Shown here: one piece after another, positions 1 through 7,933 of the stretch | Layout: each line of letters starts with the position of its first letter | Position numbering within the stretch: position 1 is the first letter of the stretch | Source: Pontibacter cellulosilyticus | Lineage (GTDB): Bacteria; Bacteroidota; Bacteroidia; Cytophagales; Hymenobacteraceae | Reading direction: 5' to 3' | Length of the DNA stretch: 64,000 nucleotides | NCBI RefSeq assembly: GCF_014306105.1 | Contig: NZ_JACRVF010000007.1 | Span: forward strand, 99,440-163,439 | Made by a program: the position numbers and the translations under genes | The notes under the pieces: generated by a model | Database searches by the model: none | What the model saw: only the letters and a program-made list of their open reading frames with translations | Told to the model about the DNA's origin: nothing

Positions 1-138
1 AAGTTGAGTGATGCGCCTGGCAACGACTCGTTCCGCAACATGTTGAAGGGTAAAATCCGTAACTTTAACCGCAAGATCAACACCAAGCAGGAACTAATCG
101 AGATGTTTCAGGGCCAGTTGAGCGCCATAACTAAGTAA
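1..138 (+). CDS. C-terminal end of an unidentified protein (partial)
   Basis: The window opens inside a gene whose frame 1 runs 45 codons to TAA at 136-138. The visible tail is basic and hydrophilic, probably helical (motifs RNMLKGKIRNFNRK and ELIEMFQ), with no membrane segment or recognisable catalytic motif. A strong terminator follows 20 bp downstream, which supports this as a genuine gene end. I do not recognise the family from so short a piece. Confidence 0.6.
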   Translation, partial: KLSDAPGNDSFRNMLKGKIRNFNRKINTKQELIEMFQGQLSAITK

Positions 139-158
139 TTGCAAACATAGTATAGAAG

Positions 159-191
159 CGCCTGCTACAGCTGTAGCAGGCGTTTTTTTTT
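159..191 (+). terminator. Rho-independent terminator
   Basis: A perfect 12-bp inverted repeat (CGCCTGCTACAG at 159-170 and its complement at 171-182) is followed by nine T at 183-191. It ends the partial gene at 1-138. Confidence 0.9.
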
Positions 192-341
192 GCTCAAACA
201 CAAGCACTTCACCTCTTGTTAGAATTGCACGAAAAAATATGTGCGTTTTTGAACATTTGTGCCTTATTTGCGTTGTGTTGTTAAAAACAGACAAAAAAGC
301 AATTTATTTGAGTAAAAAATTTTAGTTTTTATATTTATTCA

Positions 342-349
342 TACTTTTG
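342..349 (+). promoter_or_regulatory. Putative -7 box of the DUF2795 gene
   Basis: TACTTTTG matches the Bacteroidota primary-sigma -7 consensus TAnnTTTG exactly and lies 43 bp before the ATG at 392. A weak TTTAG at 321-325 could serve as the -33 element. An AAAGGAG at 377-383 is an unusually good Shine-Dalgarno sequence for this phylum. Confidence 0.5.
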
Positions 350-391
350 CAATCCATTCAAAACAGCCAATAAGTTAAAGGAGAAAATACT

Positions 392-613
392 ATGTACTGG
401 ACACTTGAATTAGCCTCATACCTGGAAGATGCACCCTGGCCAGCAACAAAAGACGAGTTAATCGACTTTTCAATTCGCTCAGGTGCCCCAATGGAAGTTG
501 TAGAAAACCTACAAGCCCTGGAAGACGACGGACAGCCTTACGAGAACATCGAAGAGATCTGGCCTGATTATCCTACGAAAGAGGATTTCATGTTTAACGA
601 AGACGAGTACTAA
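392..613 (+). CDS. DUF2795 domain-containing small acidic protein
   Basis: A 73-residue, strongly acidic protein (C-terminus FNEDEY) with no signal peptide, matching the short DUF2795 proteins conserved almost unchanged across Bacteroidota (motifs MYWTLELASYLEDAPWP, EEIWPDYPTKEDF). The family function is unknown; its size and acidity suggest a cytoplasmic adaptor-like protein. It has its own promoter-like box and a clear ribosome binding site, so it is probably monocistronic and well expressed. An AT-rich repeat follows it. Confidence 0.85.
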   Translation: MYWTLELASYLEDAPWPATKDELIDFSIRSGAPMEVVENLQALEDDGQPYENIEEIWPDYPTKEDFMFNEDEY

Positions 614-616
614 GGC

Positions 617-700
617 TAATTAGAAATTACGAATTAGGAATTAGAAATTGCTCTTAAAGGATACTCACATTTCTAATTTTGAATCTCTAATTTTTAATTA
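617..700. repeat. AT-rich imperfect inverted repeat
   Basis: Intergenic DNA made of repeated AATTAG/AAATTA/GAATTAG words on the left (617-650) and their inverted versions on the right (670-700), separated by about 20 bp. Similar AT-rich word clusters lie at 22740-22838 and 44670-44700. It could form a long weak hairpin after the DUF2795 gene. Confidence 0.55.
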
Positions 701-708
701 ATCTGATC

Positions 709-1434
709 TTGATCGTTGAAGTAAAAAACTTGGTTGCGGGTTATGGCCATAGGGTCCTGATTCGCAACCTTTCTTTTTCTGTACCCTCTCCTGCCTTTGT
801 GGCAATTATTGGCCATAACGGTGCAGGCAAAACAACCTTTTTCAAAGCTTTTCAGCAGAAAATCGATTATGAAGGGCAACTGCTGCTACATAACCAAGAC
901 CTGAAGCAACTTTCCAATCCTGCTGAAAAAGGCCTGCTCTCTTACCTCCCGCAGAAAAACGTAATAAACTTCCCGATAAAGGTGCACGACCTGGTAGTGA
1001 TGGGCTTATTCCGGAAGAAGCGATTTTTTGAGAATTACGATACCGCAGATTATACACAGGCAGCTCAAATATTAGAGCAATTGCAACTCTCCCACCTCAT
1101 CGACCACGACTTCACGACTTTATCCGGAGGAGAGCAACAGCTAGTATGGCTGGCACAACTGATGCTGCAGGACGCTGAGATCATATTTTTAGATGAGCCG
1201 ACCCAACAGTTGGATGTATACTATAAAAATAAGGTATTTAGCCTGCTGCAGGATTGGGCGATAACAAAGGGCAAAACCATACTTTGCATCACACACGACT
1301 TGAGTAACCTGGTCCCTCTGCAGGGCTACCTGCTAAACCTTTCTAAGCCTGAACCTATACTTGAACCTATTTCAGCTGAGGTTGTTCAGGAGAATCAAGT
1401 TTTTCTGGAGGCTGGGCGGCAGGTAATTTCATAG
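709..1434 (+). CDS. ABC transporter ATP-binding protein, metal-chelate type (orphan)
   Basis: A 241-residue nucleotide-binding subunit with every ABC motif: Walker A GHNGAGKTT (35-43), Q-loop Gln82, signature LSGGEQQ (138-144), Walker B IIFLDEP (158-164) and switch His196. The overall pattern, including an FPIKVHDLVVMG segment after the Q-loop, is that of ATPases for iron-siderophore, haem, cobalamin or Zn/Mn importers. No permease or binding-protein gene is adjacent, so the partner must be elsewhere and the substrate cannot be assigned. The start is a TTG at 709, as no ATG lies in frame nearby upstream; this is inferred and the true N-terminus could differ by a few residues. Confidence 0.8.
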   Translation: MIVEVKNLVAGYGHRVLIRNLSFSVPSPAFVAIIGHNGAGKTTFFKAFQQKIDYEGQLLLHNQDLKQLSNPAEKGLLSYLPQKNVINFPIKVHDLVVMGLFRKKRFFENYDTADYTQAAQILEQLQLSHLIDHDFTTLSGGEQQLVWLAQLMLQDAEIIFLDEPTQQLDVYYKNKVFSLLQDWAITKGKTILCITHDLSNLVPLQGYLLNLSKPEPILEPISAEVVQENQVFLEAGRQVIS

Positions 1435-1494
1435 CCTGTCTGAATCAGGATTTTCAGGATTATAGGATCAGGAGGATTGTATTGCAGTACCGGG

Positions 1495-1716
1495 CCAACC
1501 ACCCCTAACCCCTTCTTATCCAAGGCAGGGAATTTTACTTACTACTTGCAATCATAATAGCAATTGTTTTTCATTTGTCATCCTGCAAGTGGCACATCCC
1601 AGACTTGTTCCGGGGAACGCAGTTTAAAGGAGGTCAAGCAGAAGCTACTATGCCTATACTTTTACTGGAGTAATGCGAGAGTTCCCTGCCTTGGATAAGG
1701 AGGGGTTAGGGGTTGG
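1495..1716. repeat. MITE-like palindromic element, copy 1
   Basis: The stretch 1435-1759 holds no gene. Its core is a 222-bp element whose ends are inverted repeats: 1495-1532 begins CCAACCACCCCTAACCCC and contains CTTATCCAAGGCAGGGAA, and 1682-1716 is its complement apart from one mismatch and a 3-bp gap. A second copy with the same arms is at 41159-41351 and the interiors are also related. It encodes no protein and I saw no clear target-site duplication. An AGGAGGATTG near 1470 is mirrored by CAATCCTCCT at 1751-1760, possibly an outer inverted repeat. Confidence 0.85.
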
Positions 1717-1759
1717 AATCCTTTTTACAAATCACTCCTAGTAATCAACCCAATCCTCC

Positions 1760-2437
1760 TTAATTACCACTCGCGAAAGATTCTGCCAAGATCAAATCTT
1801 CTGGTGTGGTGATTTTGATGTTGCGATAGCTGCCTTCTACTAAAGTTATACTCTCGCCTATACTTTCCACTACCGAGGCGTCGTCGGTGAAGTACTCCTG
1901 CTCTGGCTGCTCGTAGGCTTTGCGAAGTATACTTGCCTGGAAAACCTGCGGCGTTTGCACCAGTTTATACTTTGTGCGCGGCACTGCGCGGCTTCCTTCT
2001 TCTGTCAGTTCCCTGATGGAGTCTTTTGGTGAAACGGCTACCACAGCGCTGCCATACTTTGTCGCGGCTACATAGGCTGCCTGTATTGTCTCAACCTCTA
2101 CAAATGGGCGCACACCGTCATGCACAGCAATCAAACCATCTCCCATTACGGCACCTAGTCCATTTTTTACCGAGCCAAAACGTGTTGTGCCTCCGGCCAC
2201 TGTCATATGGAAAAGCTTAAAGTTATGCTTGCGGCACAATTCACGCCAAGTAGTTAACTGCTCCTGCGGCAGTACCACTATCAACCTGATAGCAGGGTTA
2301 TACTTATAGAAGCGCTCTATCGTGTGCATAAGTATAGGTTTACCAGCCACTTCTATAAACTGCTTGGGAAGGTCGTGCTGCATGCGGGCACCGGTGCCGC
2401 CAGCTACAATAATTGCATATTCCGGGAGTTGAGCCAT
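1760..2437 (-). CDS. ispD: 2-C-methyl-D-erythritol 4-phosphate cytidylyltransferase
   Basis: Converts MEP and CTP to 4-diphosphocytidyl-methylerythritol in the non-mevalonate isoprenoid pathway; cytoplasmic. The 225-residue length is normal. Visible motifs: nucleotide-binding AGGTGARM (12-19) with Lys25 in DLPKQF, GGTTRFGSV (82-90), HDGVRPF (106-112), QTPQVF (161-166) and TDDAS (184-188). The ATG at 2437 gives the expected N-terminus. It stands alone between the palindromic element downstream and the acetyltransferase gene upstream (56-bp gap), so the two could be cotranscribed. Confidence 0.95.
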   Translation of the reverse strand: MAQLPEYAIIVAGGTGARMQHDLPKQFIEVAGKPILMHTIERFYKYNPAIRLIVVLPQEQLTTWRELCRKHNFKLFHMTVAGGTTRFGSVKNGLGAVMGDGLIAVHDGVRPFVEVETIQAAYVAATKYGSAVVAVSPKDSIRELTEEGSRAVPRTKYKLVQTPQVFQASILRKAYEQPEQEYFTDDASVVESIGESITLVEGSYRNIKITTPEDLILAESFASGN

Positions 2438-2493
2438 ACAACAAAGATAAGTTTTACAGTGCCGAGTTCCGAATGATGAGTTCTGGCTATACT

Positions 2494-3123
2494 TTACTCA
2501 CAGGTTGCAAGTGCCTCCACGTCTGTAGCATGGATCAGGTGCAGGTTACGGGTTATCTTTTCCACATTCCAGTTCCACCAGCCTATATTTAGCAACTGCT
2601 GGACTTGATCCTCCGTGAAGCGCATTTTTACCACCACGGCAGGGTTCCCGGCTACTATGGCATAGTCTGGTACGTCTTTGGTTACAACTGCCTTAGTTGC
2701 CACTATTGCTCCGTTGCCTATTCTAACGCCCGGCATGATCACTGCTTCGGTGCCTATCCACACATCATTTTCCACCACAGTGTCTCCTTTCATAGGATAG
2801 GCCACACGATTTGATATACTTTCCCAGCCACTCCCGAAGATCTGAAACGGGTAGCTGGAAATAGGCTTGGTTTCGTGGTTACCGCCGTTCATGATAAACT
2901 TTACACCGGATGCAATGGCACAGAATTTACCGATCAGCAGCTTATCCCCGATAAAATCGAAGTGGTAGAGCACGTTCTTTTCAAAGTTGCTTGGGTCCTC
3001 CAGGTCGTCGTAGTAAGTATAATCTCCTACTTCAATGTTAGGGTTCTGGATGATGTTTTTCAAGAAAACCAGCTTTTTGTAGTGCGGCAGCGGGTAAGTG
3101 ATAGTTGGATCTGGTCCAGTCAT
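2494..3123 (-). CDS. Vat/CatB-family xenobiotic O-acetyltransferase
   Basis: A 209-residue left-handed beta-helix acetyltransferase. The N-terminal [14 protein letters not shown] (27-40), GKFCAI (65-70), the loop NGGNH with the presumed catalytic His83, hexapeptide repeats with [15 protein letters not shown] (119-133) and the C-terminal IVAGNPA (156-162) and WWNW (182-185) follow the Vat streptogramin A and CatB-type chloramphenicol acetyltransferases closely. These use acetyl-CoA to acetylate a drug hydroxyl. Chromosomal relatives in environmental bacteria often have unproven substrates, so resistance is possible but not shown. The gene is preceded by a queA terminator. Confidence 0.85.
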   Translation of the reverse strand: MTGPDPTITYPLPHYKKLVFLKNIIQNPNIEVGDYTYYDDLEDPSNFEKNVLYHFDFIGDKLLIGKFCAIASGVKFIMNGGNHETKPISSYPFQIFGSGWESISNRVAYPMKGDTVVENDVWIGTEAVIMPGVRIGNGAIVATKAVVTKDVPDYAIVAGNPAVVVKMRFTEDQVQQLLNIGWWNWNVEKITRNLHLIHATDVEALATCE

Positions 3124-3154
3124 AGTTTTATGGTTTTTGTCAGAACTAAAAGTA

Positions 3155-3187
3155 TAAAAAATGCCCCAACCAGTCAGGTTGGGGCAT
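3155..3187 (-). terminator. Terminator after queA
   Basis: An 11-bp perfect stem (ATGCCCCAACC at 3161-3171 with 3177-3187) with a 5-nt loop; on the minus strand it is followed by six T (3160-3155). It lies between queA and the acetyltransferase gene and should separate their transcripts. Confidence 0.85.
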
Positions 3188-3211
3188 CTATATTTTAGGT
3201 AACGAATAAAG

Positions 3212-4258
3212 TTACAGGATAAGCATTACGTCGCCGTAGCTAAAGAAACGATATTTCTCTTTTACCGCCTCTCCGTAAGCTTTCATGATCAGTTCATAGC
3301 CACCAAAGGCAGCAGCCATCATCAGGAGCGTGCTCTCAGGCATATGGAAGTTAGTTACCAGGGCGTTCGCAATCTTAAAGTCATATGGAGGGAAGATAAA
3401 ACGATCTGTCCAGCCTTCGTTCGGCTTCAGGCGGTTGTTCGCTGATACCGAAGACTCCAGTGCACGCATAGTAGTAGTACCAATGGCGCAAACACGCTTC
3501 TTGTTATCCAGTGCTTTGTTTACAAGCTCAGCAGTATCGGCAGGAACCATAAAGTTCTCTGAGTCCATTTTGTGCTTGGTCAGGTCTTCCACATCTACCG
3601 GACGGAAAGTACCCAAGCCTACGTGCAGTGTTATTGGAGCCATGTCAACGCCTTTGATCTCCAGGCGCTTCATTACCTCTTTTGTAAAGTGCAAACCTGC
3701 CGTTGGAGCAGCCACAGCACCTACGTTTTTAGCGTAAACTGTCTGGTAACGATCTCTGTCTTCCGGCTCAGCCTCACGCTTAATGTATTTCGGAAGCGGC
3801 GTTTCGCCCAAATCGTTAATGGTTTTATAGAACTCCTCGTCAGTACCATCAAACAAGAACTTGATGGTACGCCCACGCGATGTTGTATTGTCAATTACCT
3901 CGGCTACCAGGTCGCTGTCGCCAAAGTATAACTTATTACCTACTCGTATCTTACGCGCCGGATCTACCAGCACATCCCACAGGTGAATATCTTTGTTTAG
4001 CTCGCGCAGCAGGAAAACCTCAATTTTGGCACCTGTTTTCTCTTTGTTGCCATACAGGCGGGCTGGGAACACCTTCGTGTCATTTACCACCATCACATCG
4101 CCATCATCGAAGTACTCCAGGATGTCTTTAAAAATGCGGTGCTCTATTTTGCCTGTGTCGCGGTGCACTACCATCATGCGCGACTCATCGCGGTTTTCGC
4201 TTGGGTGCGTTGCTAACAGGTTCTCAGGGAGGTCAAACTTAAATTCTGATAATTTCAT
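3212..4258 (-). CDS. queA: tRNA preQ1(34) S-adenosylmethionine ribosyltransferase-isomerase
   Basis: Transfers the ribosyl part of SAM to preQ1 at the tRNA wobble position, giving epoxyqueuosine. At 348 residues it is full length. Characteristic segments are the N-terminal [54 protein letters not shown] and the C-terminal [19 protein letters not shown]. No other queuosine gene is adjacent. It is transcribed divergently from the permease at 4454, with a 195-bp spacer, and ends at a strong terminator. Confidence 0.97.
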   Translation of the reverse strand: MKLSEFKFDLPENLLATHPSENRDESRMMVVHRDTGKIEHRIFKDILEYFDDGDVMVVNDTKVFPARLYGNKEKTGAKIEVFLLRELNKDIHLWDVLVDPARKIRVGNKLYFGDSDLVAEVIDNTTSRGRTIKFLFDGTDEEFYKTINDLGETPLPKYIKREAEPEDRDRYQTVYAKNVGAVAAPTAGLHFTKEVMKRLEIKGVDMAPITLHVGLGTFRPVDVEDLTKHKMDSENFMVPADTAELVNKALDNKKRVCAIGTTTMRALESSVSANNRLKPNEGWTDRFIFPPYDFKIANALVTNFHMPESTLLMMAAAFGGYELIMKAYGEAVKEKYRFFSYGDVMLIL

Positions 4259-4372
4259 AAATTTAATATTACGGTATTAAACTTTAAGTAAATGTGTCTG
4301 GCTATAAAACAGGCAAATACCCCACCGGGGTTTAACAAGCTTAACCCAGCAAAAAAACAAAAAATCGAGCCG

Positions 4373-4380
4373 CAAATTTA
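4373..4380 (-). promoter_or_regulatory. Putative -7 box for queA
   Basis: On the minus strand this reads TAAATTTG, an exact TAnnTTTG match, 115 bp upstream of the queA ATG. No convincing -33 element is visible at the expected spacing. The leader contains a small GC-rich hairpin (CCCCACCGGGG near 4320). Confidence 0.35.
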
Positions 4381-4453
4381 CTTAGTTTGCCCGAATTATT
4401 CTTACTTTTAAGAAAATTACTTCTGCCCAACCAGATAATATTACCAGAAAACT

Positions 4454-5701
4454 ATGATATACCTGCGCTTGATAGCTGAGAGCTTCCGTTTTGCATGGCA
4501 AGCGCTGCGCTCTAACCTGCTGCGTACTATTCTATCATTACTAGGGGTTACCATAGGTATATTTGCCATCATCTCAGTTTTTACGCTGGTAGATTCGCTT
4601 GAGAAGAATGTGCGCGATAGCATGAGCTTTATAGGTGATAAGGTAATTTATGTGCAAAAGTGGCCTTGGTCTTTTGGGGGCAACTATCCGTGGTGGAAGT
4701 ATTTTCAGCGACCTGAGCCTAATATGCGTGAGTTCAGGCTGCTGGAGCGCAACCTTACAAATGATGCCGGAGCAGCTATTTTTGTAGACAAAGGAAACAA
4801 CACTTTTAAGCAGGGCAGCAACAGCTTCTCTGACGCCAACTTAATGGGAGTAACCTTTGAGTATAACAAAGTAGCTGAAATTCCGATCGAAACCGGCCGC
4901 TATTTCATACCTCAGGAAGTTGACGGAGGGCGTAATGTAGTAATTATCGGCAGCGAAATGGCCACCGCGCTTTTCCCCTACACAGAGCCATTGGGGCAGC
5001 AGGTAAAGGTGGCAGGGCAAAAGCTTGTTGTAATCGGGGTAATGGAAAAGCAGGGCGAAAGCATGTTTGGTTTGCCTAACTACGACCAAATGGGTATTAT
5101 TCCGTATGGTGCCTTCGCTAAAATGTTTGATGTTGGCCCAGATGGGCTCGGATCTACTATTTCTGTAAAAGGCCGCGAAGAGGATGCTGGCCTGCTGGAG
5201 TTAGAGTACGAAATACGTGGTTTGATGCGAAACATACGTGGCCTGCGGCCGCGCGATGAAGATAATTTTGCTCTGAACCGGCCAGAGATGGCTACACAGG
5301 CAATTGGCGGTTTCTTTGAGGTAGTAGGTCTGGCGGGTTGGGTAATCGGTGGTTTTGCCATACTTGTGGGCGGCTTTGGCATCGCTAACATCATGTTCGT
5401 GTCTGTGAAAGAGCGCACCAACATTATCGGAATACAGAAATCATTGGGAGCTAAAAATTATTTCATACTTTTCCAGTTCCTGTTCGAGTCAGTATTCCTG
5501 AGCTTAATTGGCGGAGGCATAGGCATTTTGCTTGTTTTCCTGCTCACGCTCATCCCGCAGGATATGATGGAGGTATCTTTGTCGGTGGGCAACATTATAC
5601 TTGGGCTTGGCGTATCGGCGGTGATAGGTATGCTCTCAGGGATAATTCCAGCTGTTTTAGCCTCAAATTTGGATCCTGTTATTGCAATACGCTCCAAATA
5701 G
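4454..5701 (+). CDS. ABC transporter permease, MacB/FtsX type
   Basis: A 415-residue inner-membrane protein with the MacB topology: one N-terminal membrane helix (about 22-45, LLRTILSLLGVTIGIFAIISV), a periplasmic core domain (about 50-290), then three helices (about 290-318, 340-368, 380-405) forming the FtsX domain with conserved NIMFVSVKERTNIIGIQKSLGA. Such permeases act in mechanotransmission, macrolide/peptide export or lipoprotein release with a separate ATPase. No ATPase gene is adjacent, so the partner and substrate are unknown. It is divergent from queA. Confidence 0.85.
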   Translation: MIYLRLIAESFRFAWQALRSNLLRTILSLLGVTIGIFAIISVFTLVDSLEKNVRDSMSFIGDKVIYVQKWPWSFGGNYPWWKYFQRPEPNMREFRLLERNLTNDAGAAIFVDKGNNTFKQGSNSFSDANLMGVTFEYNKVAEIPIETGRYFIPQEVDGGRNVVIIGSEMATALFPYTEPLGQQVKVAGQKLVVIGVMEKQGESMFGLPNYDQMGIIPYGAFAKMFDVGPDGLGSTISVKGREEDAGLLELEYEIRGLMRNIRGLRPRDEDNFALNRPEMATQAIGGFFEVVGLAGWVIGGFAILVGGFGIANIMFVSVKERTNIIGIQKSLGAKNYFILFQFLFESVFLSLIGGGIGILLVFLLTLIPQDMMEVSLSVGNIILGLGVSAVIGMLSGIIPAVLASNLDPVIAIRSK

Positions 5702-5784
5702 ATATATTTACACCCTTGGTTGATTTGCAGTGCTTCCTCACTTGATGCAAAACACCCTTAAATTTTATTTTATAGAGATGATGT

Positions 5785-5823
5785 GCGCCGACATATGCTG
5801 GCGCCTGGAGGCACGCGTGCCTC
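5785..5823. other. Two adjacent dyads between permease and LOG gene
   Basis: GCGCC at 5785-5789 pairs with GGCGC at 5800-5804, and directly after it lies a perfect 16-bp palindrome GAGGCACGCGTGCCTC (5808-5823), ending 23 bp before the next ATG. There is no T-run, so it looks more like an operator or leader structure than a terminator. Confidence 0.4.
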
Positions 5824-5846
5824 TATGATGAAGATGACGAAAAATT

Positions 5847-6710
5847 ATGACAAAGCTTAGAAAGACAAGCAAAACAAAGCTCCAGGATCAGGAGCTGAAC
5901 ACAGGCAGCGGGCAAACTATCCTGAAGCCGGATGTAAACGAGAACAAGGCAAGATCAGTAACTGATTTGCGCGAAAGCGGCCAGGTTACTGCGCCTCCTG
6001 CCTCGCCAGAGGACAAAAAGATTCGCCAGGCATTTGTAGACAAAGATTGGAATGAGATAAAGATCGCAGACTCGTGGCAGATATTTAAAGTAATGTCGGA
6101 GTTTGTGGAAGGATTTGAGAAACTGGCTAAAATTGGCCCATGCGTTTCTATCTTCGGCTCTGCCCGTACTAAAAACACACACAAGTATTACATTATGGCC
6201 GAGGAGATTGCCGCTAAGTTGGTGCGCCACGGTTACGGTGTAATTACAGGCGGAGGCCCAGGCATTATGGAGGCCGGCAACAAAGGTGCTCACTCAGAAG
6301 GCGGCAAATCTGTGGGTCTTAACATCCACCTGCCGTTCGAGCAGTTCAACAATATTTATATCGACTCAGATAAGTTGATCAATTTTGATTACTTCTTTGT
6401 GCGTAAAGTAATGTTTGTGAAGTATGCGCAGGGCTTCGTGGTTATGCCAGGTGGCTTTGGTACGCTTGATGAGTTGTTCGAGGCGATCACGCTGATCCAG
6501 ACCAAGAAGATCGGTGCATTCCCAATCGTGCTGGTAGGCCGTGAGTACTGGAGTGGCCTAATGCAGTGGGTAGAGGATGTGATGCTGAAAGTGGAAAGTA
6601 ACATCAGCCCAGAAGATTTGGATCTGGTACACATCGTAGATGACCCGTCGGAAGCTGTAAAAGTGATTGACGATTTCTACAGCAAATACCTGCTGTCTCC
6701 AAACTTCTAA
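5847..6710 (+). CDS. LOG-family protein (TIGR00730, nucleoside 5'-monophosphate phosphoribohydrolase-like)
   Basis: A 287-residue protein of the Rossmann-fold family often mislabelled lysine decarboxylase. Characterised members cleave cytokinin-type nucleoside 5'-monophosphates or other nucleotides to base and ribose phosphate. Motifs are GSART (104-108), GGGPGIME (135-142) and the family signature PGGFGTLDE (201-209). The first ~75 residues are a polar, Lys/Gln-rich extension absent from short LOG proteins but common in Bacteroidota homologues. A strong terminator follows. The start ATG at 5847 is the first in frame; the substrate is not predictable. Confidence 0.9.
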   Translation: MTKLRKTSKTKLQDQELNTGSGQTILKPDVNENKARSVTDLRESGQVTAPPASPEDKKIRQAFVDKDWNEIKIADSWQIFKVMSEFVEGFEKLAKIGPCVSIFGSARTKNTHKYYIMAEEIAAKLVRHGYGVITGGGPGIMEAGNKGAHSEGGKSVGLNIHLPFEQFNNIYIDSDKLINFDYFFVRKVMFVKYAQGFVVMPGGFGTLDELFEAITLIQTKKIGAFPIVLVGREYWSGLMQWVEDVMLKVESNISPEDLDLVHIVDDPSEAVKVIDDFYSKYLLSPNF

Positions 6711-6733
6711 GAGAAAGAGGTTTTATACTTACA

Positions 6734-6770
6734 CGAAAGCCCGCTGCCCTGGTAGCGGGCTTTCGCTTTT
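6734..6770 (+). terminator. Terminator after LOG gene
   Basis: A perfect 12-bp stem CGAAAGCCCGCT (6734-6745) with 6754-6765, 8-nt loop, followed by CTTTT. Confidence 0.85.
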
Positions 6771-6826
6771 ATACTATATTTGTTAGGGAAGTATACAGAA
6801 ACTTTCATTACTAAGGCCTTAACGAT

Positions 6827-6912
6827 TTGTCATATCGAACAACGTCAGAGATTTCTATAAAACTTGTATAAGAGAATCCTAAAAAGATCTCTCACGATGT
6901 TCGAGATGACAA
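6827..6912. repeat. Palindromic extragenic repeat (TTGTCATMTCGAAC type)
   Basis: The left arm, starting TTGTCATATCGAACAACGT, and the right arm, ending CGATGTTCGAGATGACAA, are imperfect complements over about 30 bp, with AGAGAT and ATCTCT also paired and a ~26-bp centre. It fills most of the spacer before the AraC gene. The arm sequence differs from the MITE-like element at 1495, so this is a second repeat family. A related TTGTCATC word sits inside that element near 1578. Confidence 0.75.
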
Positions 6913-6955
6913 CTTTATCTCATACACACAATCACTTATTCTGCTTTAACCACCC

Positions 6956-7822
6956 ATGCCCAAACAAAACATCCTGCACTTCGATTTTCTTCGGAATAAG
7001 TATGGCCAAGAGCTGCTACTGGATGTGGGGCGTATGGAATCGCTGCAGAACTTTGTGCTTTCGGACACACCGCATGTGCTTTCGTTTTACGACATCATGT
7101 TCCTGGAGCACGGCAGCGGCACCTTTAGCTTAGACGGAGTGGCTTATACTTTGGAACCGGGAAGGATAGTATTTACCTCGCCGGGGCAGGTACGTCAGTG
7201 GAATGCAAAAGGCGAAGTGGCTGGCTATACTTTATTTTTTGAGGAGGATTTTATCACCAGCTTTTTTAATGATCCGCTTTTCCTGAGCCGGTTTCAGTTC
7301 TTTAACAATGCAGGGCAACCTTCCGGTATACTCGCACCTGCTTCTGGTTTCCAGCAGCACCAGCAAACCATACAGGCCATTGAACAGGAGATAAAGCAAC
7401 TGCAGAACGACAGCCCTCATATGCTGCGCGCTTTGCTGTACCAGTTGCTCATTAGCCTAAACCGCTTATATGCCCAGCAGCACAGCACCAACGCCGATAC
7501 CGAGGGCAACCACGTTGTTTATACTTTCCGGAAGCTGCTGGAGCAACATTACCAGCAAAAGCACCAGGTGCAGGAGTACGCGCAGTTGCTGCATACTACT
7601 CCTGCGCATCTAAACAGTATTACCCAGCGGTACTTCGGGGCCACTGCCTCTACGCTTATCAAAAACCGCCTGCTACTGGAGGCGAAACGGCAACTGCTGT
7701 ATACTTCCAAAACCGTAGCTGAGATTGCCTACAGCCTCAACTTCTCCGATACCGCCAACTTCAACCGCTTCTTCCGCACACAGGTGGGGCAGTCGCCGAA
7801 GATCTATCGCAGCCAAGTATAA
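6956..7822 (+). CDS. AraC-family transcriptional regulator
   Basis: A 288-residue regulator: an N-terminal cupin-like sensing domain (about 40-150; GSGTFSLDGVAYTLEPGRIVFTSP pattern) and a C-terminal double helix-turn-helix of AraC type (about 200-286) ending with the family signature TVAEIAYSLNFSDTANFNRFF. The ligand is unknown. The secreted protein gene begins 111 bp downstream on the same strand and is a possible target, but this is only positional. The preceding spacer is filled by a palindromic repeat, so its promoter may be inside or overlap that repeat. Confidence 0.93.
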   Translation: MPKQNILHFDFLRNKYGQELLLDVGRMESLQNFVLSDTPHVLSFYDIMFLEHGSGTFSLDGVAYTLEPGRIVFTSPGQVRQWNAKGEVAGYTLFFEEDFITSFFNDPLFLSRFQFFNNAGQPSGILAPASGFQQHQQTIQAIEQEIKQLQNDSPHMLRALLYQLLISLNRLYAQQHSTNADTEGNHVVYTFRKLLEQHYQQKHQVQEYAQLLHTTPAHLNSITQRYFGATASTLIKNRLLLEAKRQLLYTSKTVAEIAYSLNFSDTANFNRFFRTQVGQSPKIYRSQV

Positions 7823-7933
7823 ATTGACCATAACAACCTGCAAAACGACCTGTTGCAGCGCCATACTTTAGCCGACCTTTGTACTATGCAGTTCGAGCAA
7901 AAACTGCTTTAATTAACAGTACAAAGTAAGACT

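Noticed and set aside
94..294. Short minus-strand frame over the first terminator
   Set aside because: It runs through a strong terminator palindrome and has no similarity or signal peptide.
1495..1716. CRISPR or phage attachment site at the inverted repeats
   Set aside because: Only two inverted arms, no spacer array, no integrase or tRNA nearby.
4259..4372. preQ1 riboswitch upstream of queA
   Set aside because: The leader has a short GC-rich hairpin, but not the preQ1-I loop and A-rich tail or the preQ1-II arrangement.
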